NCBI GenBank assembly: GCA_900543615.1
Contig: UQSC01000057.1
Span: 1-11,471, forward strand
Direction: 5' to 3'
Length of the DNA stretch: 11,471 nucleotides
Source of the DNA: an uncultured Collinsella sp.
Lineage (GTDB): Bacteria > Actinomycetota > Coriobacteriia > Coriobacteriales > Coriobacteriaceae
Part shown: positions 1 to 7,094 of the stretch, piece after piece
Layout of the letters: every line of letters starts with the position of its first letter
How positions within the stretch are numbered: position 1 is the first letter of the stretch
Notes under the pieces: generated by a model
Database searches by the model: none
What the model was told of the DNA's origin: nothing
The model's input: only the letters and a program-made list of their open reading frames with translations
Program-made: the position numbers and the translations under genes

Positions 1-1
1 T

Positions 2-34
2 TCGTCGGCAGCGTCAGATGTGTATAAGAGACAG
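2..34 (+). other. Untrimmed Nextera (Tn5) sequencing adapter at contig end
   Basis: These 33 bases match the Illumina Nextera read-1 transposase adapter. The last 19 (16-34, AGATGTGTATAAGAGACAG) are the Tn5 mosaic end. Base 1 is one extra T outside it. Biological sequence starts at about 35. The adapter gives the well-known artefact peptides when translated: MCIRDR on the plus strand from 18, LSLIHI on the minus strand, and SVSYTHLTLPT as a false C-terminal continuation of the truncated kinase. It also shows that the window begins at a physical contig end, so the gene running off the left is cut by assembly and not by biology. Confidence 0.98.
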
Positions 35-35
35 A

Positions 36-842
36 CAGGTAGCTGTTGAGCACCTGACGCAGCTCGTCGGCGGTCTGGAAGCGGTTTGCCGGGTCTTTCT
101 CCATGCACTTGAGGATGATGCGCTCAAGGTCGGCGTCGACACCGGAGTTGATCTGGCTCGGCGGAATAGGCAGCTCGTTGACCTGCTTGAGTGCGACCGA
201 GATGGCGTCGTCACCGTCAAAGGGAACGCGGCCGGTGGCGCACTCGTACATCACGACGCCCAGCGAGTAGATATCCGAGGTGGGGCCGAGGTCCTGACCG
301 CGGGTCTGCTCGGGGCTGACGTAGTGGGCGGTTCCCAGCACGTTGTTGTCTTGCGTGAGGTGGCTGTTCTTGGCACGCGCGATGCCAAAGTCCATCACCT
401 TGATGTTGCCGTCGGGCAGCACCATGATGTTCTGCGGCTTAATGTCGCGGTGGATGATCTCGTGCTTGTGGGCGACCGAAAGCGCAGAGCTGATCTGCGA
501 GCCGATCTGGGCGACCTTCTTGGGGTCGAGGGCGCCGTGGCTCTTGATGCCGCTCTTAAGGTCGGTGCCGCGCAGGTACTCCATGACGATGTAATAGGTG
601 TCGCCGTCCTTGCCCCAATCGTAGACGCCCACGATATAGGGGGAGGAGAGACCGGCTGCTGCCTGGGCCTCCTGCTTAAAGCGTGCGGCGAAGGTTGCGT
701 CGCCGGCATACTGCGGCAGCATGATCTTGACGGCGACCGTGCGGTCGAGGACCTGGTCCTGTGCACGGTAGACGGTCGCCATGCCGCCCGTTCCCACCTT
801 ATCCTTGAGGAGGTATCTTCCCCCGAGGACCCTCTGTTCCAT
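36..842 (-). CDS. pknB: PknB-type serine/threonine protein kinase, C-terminus missing at contig end
   Basis: Only the first 269 codons are present, essentially the whole cytoplasmic kinase domain. Visible elements are the glycine loop G17-T-G-G-M-A-T-V24, ATP lysine K39 (VAVK), alphaC E58, catalytic loop H131-R-D133 with K135 and N138, D151-F-G153, and S176-P-E178. The activation loop has T163 and T171, but the residue two after T163 is D165, where mycobacterial PknB has its second phosphothreonine. Family members continue into a membrane helix and extracellular PASTA repeats that sense peptidoglycan fragments; these are not visible, so the PASTA part is inferred. The ATG at 842 has AGGAG five bases upstream; an in-frame ATG at 857 lacks a good site. 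The gene follows the SEDS-PBP gene after a 132-nt GC-rich gap (843-974) in which I see no convincing promoter or terminator. Residues past 36 come from the adapter. Confidence 0.93.
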
Positions 843-847
843 TCCTG

Positions 848-852
848 CTCCT
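848..852 (-). promoter_or_regulatory. Ribosome binding site deciding the kinase start
   Basis: AGGAG on the minus strand lies five bases before the ATG at 842. It sits inside the reading frame that would start at the alternative ATG at 857, which favours 842 as the start. Confidence 0.6.
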
Positions 853-974
853 AACATAACTATTCGCTCAACGATGTGTGTAGTACCTACGATGTGGCCG
901 CTGGGGCCGTGTGGCGCGTTGCCGCTAACTCTTCGGCCGCGGCGCGCCTCGGGTGTCCGATTCGATCATGGGCA

Positions 975-3845
975 TCACGCTCCCTGTGCGGCAAGCGCCG
1001 CGGTCAGGACGATACCGGCGATCTTGGCGGCCTTGACGTCATGCTTGTCGAAATCCTCCAAGGCCACCGAGATGGCGACCGTGGGTGAATCGTAAGGTGC
1101 AAAGCCAACGAACATAGAGTTGACGTTGGTGCCGCCGGTCTCGGCCGAGCCGGTCTTGCCGGCGACCTTGACGCCGGGGATCTGGGCATCGGTGCCGGTG
1201 CCGGACTGGACGACGGCAAGCATGGCCTGCTTGACCTGGTCGGCCGTGGCGGAGCTGACGGCCTGCCCCAGCGAGCGGGACTGCGTGGTCTTGACCACGG
1301 TTCCGTCCGGGGCAAGTACCTGGGCTACAAAGTACGGGTCCATGACCACGCCACTGTTGGCGATGGCGGCGGCAATCACGGCGTTTTGCATGACGGTGGT
1401 CTGCGGGCCGGGCGTGTGGTCCATGCCGACAGGCTGGCCGGCGCCGGCCCAGGCGGTCTCCCACTCGGTCATGAGCGACGGGTCGGCCATGATGGAGGCC
1501 GCGGAGGTCAGGTCCTGGCCGAGCTTTTGGCCGTAGCCAAAGGCGTTGGCAAACTGTACGAGCGTGTTTGCGCCAACTTCGTTTGCCACCTGGCCAAAGA
1601 CGACGTTGGAGGACACGGCAAAGGCCTGCTGCAGGCTGATGGTGCCGTAGCTCTCGTTGGCATAGTTGGTGACCGGTGCGTTGCCGATGTCCATGGAGCC
1701 GGGCGCCTGGTAGGTGCTGGTAAGGCTGGCGGTACCGGTCTCGAGTGCCGCGGAAAGCGTAACGACCTTAAACGTTGAGCCCGGCGTGTACAGCGCGTCC
1801 ATGGCGCGATTGTACATGGAGCCGTCCTCGCCGCCGCCCGTCTGCAGCAGGGCATCGATGTTGGTGTTGTCGTAGGTGGGCGAGCTGGCACATGCGAGCA
1901 CCGCGCCGGTACGCGGGTCGATGACCACTACAGCGCCCTTAAAGCCCTTGAGTGCCTGCTCGGCAGCCGTCTGGATGCGCGAGTCGATGGTGAGCTTGGC
2001 GGTGTTGCCCGGCTGGGTCTGGCCCGCGAGCGACGCGATGGCGTTGTTCCAGCTGGAGTAGTCCTTAGAACCGGTGAGCGTGTCGTTCATGACGCTCTCG
2101 ATGGCGGCGGTGCCATACTGCTGGCTCACGTAGCCAACCACGTGCGCTGCCAGGTTACCGTTGGGGTAGGAGCGTACGTAGGTGCCGTCCTCCTGCTGCA
2201 GCGACTCGGCCAGCGTCACGCCGTCGGACGTGATGATGGAGCCGCGCTGGATGTACTTGGAGCGGGCGATGGTGTGGTTGTTGGTCGGCATGTCCTGATA
2301 GTCCTTGGCCTTGATGACCTGGACATAGGTGAGGTTGCCGATAAGGATGGCGAACAGCGCCGTAAAGGCGAGCACCGCGCGGGTTAGACGGTTGGCAAGC
2401 GCAACGCGGCCGAGCACACCGGATTCAGGCGTGTCGAGCAGGCGACGGCGCATGCGCGAGCCGACGGAATGGCTACCGCTGCCGTAGGAAGACGAGGTGG
2501 CAAAGCGTGTGCCCGTCGGGGCGGCGGCCGATGCGACCTGATCATCGGTGATGGCGGCCATGGTGCCGGTGCCGGTAAGCTCTGCCTCGCGTCCGGTCGC
2601 CTCGTCACCGGCGCGTAGCAGGAGCGCGACGATGATAAAGCTTGCCAGCAGCGAGGAGCCGCCCTGGCTCATAAAGGGCAGGGTGACGCCGGTCAGCGGG
2701 ATCAGGCGGGTGACGCCGCCCACGATCAAAAAGGCCTGGAAGCTGATGGCTGCCGTAAGACCGGTGGCGCTAAAGGCGGCGAGGTCGGATTTAGCGCGGG
2801 CGGCTGTGGTGAGGCCACGCACGGCAAAGAGCATAAACAGGATGAGCACGGCGCCGCCGCCCAAAAGGCCCATCTCCTCGCCGATAGCCGAGAAGATAAA
2901 GTCGGACTCGACGACAGGGATGTTGTTGGCCATGCCGTTGCCGATGCCAACACCGACCAGACCGCCATCGGCAAGCGAGAAGAGCGACTGGACGATCTGG
3001 TAGCCCTGGCCCTGGGCGTCCTTAAACGGATCGACCCAAACCTGGAAACGCACCTGAACGTGCGACAGGAACTTGTAGGCGCCCACGGCTCCAACGGCTA
3101 AGAGCGCAAGGCCGATAACGACATACGAAAAGCGCCCCGTGGCAACGTAGAGCATCAGCAAGAAGATGGTGTAGAACAACACGGCCGAACCCAGGTCGCG
3201 TTCGAAGACGACGACGAGCAGGCACACACCCCACACGGCAAACAGCGGCAGCAGCAGTCGCAGGCGAGGGATCTTAAAGCCCAGAATCTTGCGGTTGGAG
3301 ATGGAGAGCAGCTCGCGGTTCTCGGCCAGGTAGCCGGCCAGGAACAGGACGATAAAGACCTTGGCGAACTCGCCGGGCTGGATGGTAAAGCCCGCGATGC
3401 GAATCCACAGCTTGGAGCCCGAGATCGTGGTGCCGATAAAGATGGGCAGCATCAGCAGGATGATGCCGATGATGCCAAAGGTGTACTTGTAGCGCATGAC
3501 CACGTCGAGGTTCTTAACCAACGCGAGCGTTCCCACCATCAGGGCCACCGAGGCAAACAGGATGATGAGCTGTGAGATGGCGAGAGCGGGGGCGAGACGC
3601 GTCACAAACGTGATGCCGATGCCCGAAAGTATAAATACGATGGGCAGGATGGCGGGGTCGGCACCGGGCGCCAAGATGCGCACGGCAATGTGGGCCGCGG
3701 CAAAGGCGGCAAAGAGGCCGATCGGTACGGCGAGCGTCTCAAAGGAGATGGCAGCGCCCGCGGTGAGGACGTACATCGCATACAGCAGGATGACGGGGAA
3801 CGCCGAGGCGATGAGCAAGAGCAGCTCGGTGTTGCGGCGACTCAT
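975..3845 (-). CDS. Fused SEDS glycosyltransferase (RodA/FtsW) and class B penicillin-binding protein (PbpA)
   Basis: A 956-residue protein joins two peptidoglycan enzymes. Residues 1 to about 410 are a multi-span SEDS polymerase with the family motifs QPGEFAK, ERDLGSA (D217), DPFKDAQGQGYQ, ESDFIFSAIGEE and LTGVTLPFMSQGGSS (near 390-400). A Ser/Ala/Thr-rich linker (about 411-487) leads to a new membrane helix (about 488-505), an RGSI-type dimerisation segment and a penicillin-binding transpeptidase with all three active-site motifs: S690-T-F-K693, S745-S-N747 and K897-T-G899. The two halves are each close to the size of separate mycobacterial RodA and PbpA, encoded side by side in the same locus. 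The ATG at 3845 was chosen because AAGGGAG lies 8 nt upstream; a GTG at 3854 would overlap that site. Internal Met codons in the linker lack ribosome sites, supporting one polypeptide. It lies 16 nt after pstP. Elongation rather than division is inferred from locus order. Confidence 0.94.
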   Translation of the reverse strand: MSRRNTELLLLIASAFPVILLYAMYVLTAGAAISFETLAVPIGLFAAFAAAHIAVRILAPGADPAILPIVFILSGIGITFVTRLAPALAISQLIILFASVALMVGTLALVKNLDVVMRYKYTFGIIGIILLMLPIFIGTTISGSKLWIRIAGFTIQPGEFAKVFIVLFLAGYLAENRELLSISNRKILGFKIPRLRLLLPLFAVWGVCLLVVVFERDLGSAVLFYTIFLLMLYVATGRFSYVVIGLALLAVGAVGAYKFLSHVQVRFQVWVDPFKDAQGQGYQIVQSLFSLADGGLVGVGIGNGMANNIPVVESDFIFSAIGEEMGLLGGGAVLILFMLFAVRGLTTAARAKSDLAAFSATGLTAAISFQAFLIVGGVTRLIPLTGVTLPFMSQGGSSLLASFIIVALLLRAGDEATGREAELTGTGTMAAITDDQVASAAAPTGTRFATSSSYGSGSHSVGSRMRRRLLDTPESGVLGRVALANRLTRAVLAFTALFAILIGNLTYVQVIKAKDYQDMPTNNHTIARSKYIQRGSIITSDGVTLAESLQQEDGTYVRSYPNGNLAAHVVGYVSQQYGTAAIESVMNDTLTGSKDYSSWNNAIASLAGQTQPGNTAKLTIDSRIQTAAEQALKGFKGAVVVIDPRTGAVLACASSPTYDNTNIDALLQTGGGEDGSMYNRAMDALYTPGSTFKVVTLSAALETGTASLTSTYQAPGSMDIGNAPVTNYANESYGTISLQQAFAVSSNVVFGQVANEVGANTLVQFANAFGYGQKLGQDLTSAASIMADPSLMTEWETAWAGAGQPVGMDHTPGPQTTVMQNAVIAAAIANSGVVMDPYFVAQVLAPDGTVVKTTQSRSLGQAVSSATADQVKQAMLAVVQSGTGTDAQIPGVKVAGKTGSAETGGTNVNSMFVGFAPYDSPTVAISVALEDFDKHDVKAAKIAGIVLTAALAAQGA

Positions 3846-3853
3846 AAGCGGCA

Positions 3854-3860
3854 CTCCCTT
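3854..3860 (-). promoter_or_regulatory. Ribosome binding site of the SEDS-PBP fusion gene
   Basis: AAGGGAG on the minus strand sits between the pstP stop codon and the ATG at 3845, spaced 8 nt. It rules against the upstream GTG at 3854, which overlaps the site itself. Confidence 0.65.
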
Positions 3861-3861
3861 T

Positions 3862-5661
3862 CTAATTCTTATCGGAGGCTTCGGCCTCGGCGGACTGTTC
3901 GGCGGTTTTCTCGGAATCTGATTCGGAGGTCGATCCCTGATTGGTGTTGTCGCGAATCGTTTGCGCGTCGATCACCTGGCGGGTCTGCTCCTCGTCGATC
4001 TGGTGGCGGTACTTGGATATCGTGTCCTGCGCATCGTCGACACTTGTTTGCGGAATGCCCGCCTTGAGGCGGTTTTGCGTGTCTTCGGGCAGGTCGGACA
4101 GCTTGATGCTGGTTTCGCTTTCGAGCCAGTGGAGCTTGAGTCCGAGTGGCTTGCCGGGCAGGCCGCGCCAGACGGCGACATTGCCCTGGTAGGTACCAAG
4201 GTAGTACGAGCCGGTGACACCCGTGTAGGCCCAGATGCCAGCTGCCAGCACAAAGACGAGGGCCAGGATGGCGGCGATAGTAACGTTGCGGCGACGCACG
4301 CGTTGCGCCTCGCGCATAACGCCATCGTCAACCAGGTCAACGACTACTACGGTTACGTTGTCGTGGCCGCCGGCGGCAAGCGCCGCGTCCACTAGGTTGT
4401 CGACGCAGATTTGCGCGGTTGAGGACTGCGTGGCGATGTTCTCGATATCGCTATCGGGAATCATGCTCGAAAGGCCGTCGGAGCACAGGATCAGACGGTC
4501 GCCTTCCTCGATATGCAGAGTGAAGTGGTCGGCATACATGGCGGGGTCCGAGCCCAGCGCACGGGTGATGACCGAACGGTTGGGGTGGACGCGAGCCTCG
4601 TCTGCCGTGATCTCGCCGGCGTCCACGAGCTCCTCCACGTAGGAGTGGTCGCGGGTCACGCGGATGAGCGTGCCCTCGTGGAGCAGGTAGGCGCGAGAGT
4701 CACCCACGTGGGCGATGGCGAGCGTGTCGTTTTCGATATAGGCGCAGGTGGCTGTGCAGCCCATGCCGGGCTTGCCCAGGCCGTTCAGGGCTGCCTCGAT
4801 TACGGCGGCGTTGGCTGCCTCGACGGCTGCGGCCAGGCGTGCTGCGTCGGCAGACTGTGGGGCCGTCTTGGCTATAGTCTCGACAGCGATAGAAGAGGCT
4901 ACCTCGCCGGCGGCGTGACCACCCATGCCGTCGCATACGCAAAAGAGCGGCGACTGCACCAGGTAGGAATCCTCATTGTGCGGGCGCACACAGCCAACGT
5001 CGGAGCGGGCGCCCCACATGAGTTGCGTGGTGGTGCCGGCATCATAGGTCGAGTCGGTCTCGATGCGCTCCTCGGTCAGGGGTTCAAAGCTCATGGTCGA
5101 GCCGGGGTCTTTGAGCTTGGCTTCAACGGCGGCAACGTCGATTTCGGCTGTGTCACCGGGAGAGACGGTGTCGGTCTCGGCGTTTGATTCGGAATCGCCG
5201 GTGTCCGGGGAGTCGGGCTCCTCGGAAACGCGGGCGGTCGACTCGTCATCTTGCGGGCTGACGTCTATAGGCTCGGGCGCCGGCGTAGACGCGGGCGCAA
5301 CCTCGGATGCCGGGGCTATGGGAAACGCCGGCGCGGCGGGCTCGGGTGCCGCAAACACCGCAGTGCTCTCGTTGATTGCCGCGGCGACGGGCTCTGCAAA
5401 GTGAGCCGGCGCCGGGGTTGCTTCGGGCGCTGTGGGCTGTTCCGCAGCATGTGCGCCGATGGGCGCCGCTACGGCATCCTCTTCGTCCTCGTTATCGGCT
5501 AGATCCGAAATATCATGCGTTACATGCGAAAGAGGCAGGGAGAACACGGTGTCCTCGGGCTCCACGGGTGCGGAGCCCGCCGGAGCGGCGTGGGCCGGCG
5601 CAGCTGCGGCGGCAGCCGGTGCCTCGGTCATAGTTGCGGACTTGTTCTCCTCGTCGATCAT
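3862..5661 (-). CDS. pstP: PstP/Stp-type PP2C serine/threonine phosphatase, membrane-anchored, with long N-terminal extension
   Basis: A 599-residue metal-dependent PPM/PP2C phosphatase that should dephosphorylate the kinases and their substrates. Metal-site signatures are all present: S220-D221-V-G, R226-x-x-N229-E-D231, D244-G-M-G-G-H249, HVGDSRAY, S394-D395-G-L and G-H-D434-N. One membrane helix follows at about 455-478. The extracellular tail starts YYLGTYQGNVAVWRG, a pattern like the outer part of actinobacterial PstP, and ends in a Ser/Glu/Lys-rich stretch. Unusual is a roughly 200-residue N-terminal extension rich in Ala, Pro, Glu and Asp, probably disordered, before the catalytic domain; many family members start near the SDxG motif. 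The ATG at 5661 overlaps the fhaB stop as ATGA with AAGGTGA 7 nt upstream, indicating translational coupling. An ATG ten codons downstream (5631) is a less likely start because GAGGAG is 15 nt away. Confidence 0.94.
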   Translation of the reverse strand: MIDEENKSATMTEAPAAAAAAPAHAAPAGSAPVEPEDTVFSLPLSHVTHDISDLADNEDEEDAVAAPIGAHAAEQPTAPEATPAPAHFAEPVAAAINESTAVFAAPEPAAPAFPIAPASEVAPASTPAPEPIDVSPQDDESTARVSEEPDSPDTGDSESNAETDTVSPGDTAEIDVAAVEAKLKDPGSTMSFEPLTEERIETDSTYDAGTTTQLMWGARSDVGCVRPHNEDSYLVQSPLFCVCDGMGGHAAGEVASSIAVETIAKTAPQSADAARLAAAVEAANAAVIEAALNGLGKPGMGCTATCAYIENDTLAIAHVGDSRAYLLHEGTLIRVTRDHSYVEELVDAGEITADEARVHPNRSVITRALGSDPAMYADHFTLHIEEGDRLILCSDGLSSMIPDSDIENIATQSSTAQICVDNLVDAALAAGGHDNVTVVVVDLVDDGVMREAQRVRRRNVTIAAILALVFVLAAGIWAYTGVTGSYYLGTYQGNVAVWRGLPGKPLGLKLHWLESETSIKLSDLPEDTQNRLKAGIPQTSVDDAQDTISKYRHQIDEEQTRQVIDAQTIRDNTNQGSTSESDSEKTAEQSAEAEASDKN

Positions 5662-6074
5662 CGACGGTTCACCTTCATGACCACGTCGCCAATCTGGACT
5701 TCGTCGCCCTCACGCAGCGTCGCGGGCTCCACGAGCTGGCGGCCGTTGACGAGCGTGCCGTTAAGCGAGTTGAGGTCCTCGATGATGAGCGCCGGGCCCT
5801 GCAGCGAAAAGCGCGCATGCGAGGCCGAGACGAACGGTTCGTTGATGCAGATGTCCGAAGACGGCGAGCGACCGACGATGACGGGGCCGAGCATGTCTAC
5901 GTGGATGCCGCGGATACCGCGCGGACCCTTGTCCACATCAATCGTCCAGATAGCCGAGTCGCGGCGCTGCCCGCGCACAAGTCCCACGCCGGTCTTCATG
6001 ACGGCGAACAGGAAGATATAGAGCAGGGCGACCAGGACGATGCGGCCTGCAAAAAGGACGATATCGATGTTCAT
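5658..6074 (-). CDS. fhaB: FhaB/FipA-like membrane-anchored FHA-domain protein
   Basis: A 138-residue protein with an N-terminal membrane helix (about 5-26), a short basic stretch and a C-terminal forkhead-associated domain (about 45-137). The phosphothreonine-binding residues are visible: G68-R69, S83-x-S85-H86 and N105-G106 in LNSLNGT. Size and layout match mycobacterial FhaB (FipA), which binds phosphorylated partners at the division and growth machinery; the exact partner here is unknown. The start ATG is 6 nt after the fhaA stop, with AGGGGA 9 nt upstream, and the stop overlaps pstP by 4 nt. It is therefore in the same transcription unit as the kinase and phosphatase genes. Confidence 0.93.
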   Translation of the reverse strand: MNIDIVLFAGRIVLVALLYIFLFAVMKTGVGLVRGQRRDSAIWTIDVDKGPRGIRGIHVDMLGPVIVGRSPSSDICINEPFVSASHARFSLQGPALIIEDLNSLNGTLVNGRQLVEPATLREGDEVQIGDVVMKVNRR

Positions 6075-6080
6075 AAGCGA

Positions 6081-7094
6081 CTATCCCCTAAATTCAAAGG
6101 TACTCAGGCCAAACGTCAGCAGATCGCCGTTGCGCAGCGGGCAGCGCGTAATGCGGCGGTTGTTGACGAGCGTGCCGTTGGTGGAATTGAGGTCCTCGAT
6201 CGACCAATCCGAGCCCGTAAAGGTGAGCTGGGCGTGGCGGCGCGACACGTTGGGGTCGCGCAGGGCAATGTCGGAAACTGAGCGCTCGCGACCGATGGTC
6301 ACCTGTGCGGAGGTGATGCTATGGCTCTCGCCGCTCACGACGTCGACGAGCTGGGCGAGCGGGCGCTGCGGGGCGCGAGTGCTCGCCATGTTGGAGGCGA
6401 TGCCGGCTGCGGCGCCTAGGCCCACGGCGGCACCGGTCGCGGCGGCTCCGCCCATGCCGGCAAGCGAGTCGCGCGAGACGGTCTGCGGCACCGGGATGGG
6501 CGCGGCGGCGGGGTCGGGGACGCTAGGCGCGAAGGGGTCTGCCACGGCAAGCGGGTCGGGAGCGGCGGCGCGAGGCGTCGGCTGCTGCTGGGGCATGGCG
6601 GCGGGGCGCTGCTGCTGCGGGGCAGCAAACTGCTGCTGGCCGGCGCGCGGGGCGCTGGCGGCACGGCTTGCCGCGGAGTTGTTCTGGCCCAGGCCGTTTT
6701 GATAGGCGCGCTCTTCTTCGTACAGGCGGCCGAGCGTGGGGGCATCGACGTTCTCGGCAAAGACCGAGAACTTGCCGGCGCGCAGCTGCGGATCGATCAT
6801 AAAGCGCACGAGGGGCTCGCCGACAAAGACATAGCGGCGCTTTTCGGCCTGCGCCTTCACAAACTCGCGGACCTCGCGCGAAAGCTCGGGGTAGAACGGG
6901 GCGAGCATGGGATCGTCGTCGGCGGCGATCTGGATGGTATAGAGTGCCGGCGCCGTGTTGACGCCGTTGATCACCAGAGTCTGATCCTCCATGTCGCGAG
7001 CGGCCTGCTTGGCAAGCTTCTTAAAGGAGAACGGGGCACGGGTGGCACCGAAGATGCCGGCCACGTGGTCCTCGAAGATGTTCAGGAAGTTCAC
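6081..7094 (-). CDS. fhaA: FhaA-like protein: DUF3662 domain plus C-terminal FHA domain
   Basis: A 337-residue cytoplasmic protein. Residues 1 to about 115 match the conserved N-terminal domain of FhaA (DUF3662/FhaA_N type). A Gln/Pro/Ala-rich low-complexity linker (about 140-240) follows, then an FHA domain (about 246-337) with G268-R269, S284-R-R-H287 and N303-S-T-N306-G307. In mycobacteria FhaA binds phosphorylated MviN pseudokinase and helps control late peptidoglycan synthesis; that role is inferred here from family and locus. The start is GTG at 7094, overlapping the upstream kinase stop as GTGA, with GGAGAG spaced 9 nt. CAG/CTG triplet-rich DNA at about 6581-6645 encodes the glutamine runs and could vary in length between strains. 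Confidence 0.93.
   Translation of the reverse strand: MNFLNIFEDHVAGIFGATRAPFSFKKLAKQAARDMEDQTLVINGVNTAPALYTIQIAADDDPMLAPFYPELSREVREFVKAQAEKRRYVFVGEPLVRFMIDPQLRAGKFSVFAENVDAPTLGRLYEEERAYQNGLGQNNSAASRAASAPRAGQQQFAAPQQQRPAAMPQQQPTPRAAAPDPLAVADPFAPSVPDPAAAPIPVPQTVSRDSLAGMGGAAATGAAVGLGAAAGIASNMASTRAPQRPLAQLVDVVSGESHSITSAQVTIGRERSVSDIALRDPNVSRRHAQLTFTGSDWSIEDLNSTNGTLVNNRRITRCPLRNGDLLTFGLSTFEFRG

Noticed and set aside
18..854. Plus-strand 278-codon open frame beginning MCIRDR
   Set aside because: It is the antisense shadow of the kinase domain, and its start lies inside the sequencing adapter.
843..974. Promoter or terminator between the SEDS-PBP gene and pknB
   Set aside because: The gap is GC-rich with short palindromes such as GGCGCGCC, but there is no stem followed by a T run and no paired -35/-10 at normal spacing. 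TATGTT near the start has no matching -35.
2380..2620. Assembly frameshift merging two separate genes into the SEDS-PBP fusion
   Set aside because: The frame is continuous with a normal linker composition, there is no leftover ribosome site before internal Met codons, and both domains are complete. It cannot be fully excluded without reads.
4513..5187. Plus-strand 224-codon open frame opposite pstP
   Set aside because: It is antisense to the conserved PP2C catalytic domain and N-terminal extension, with no recognisable motif or ribosome site.
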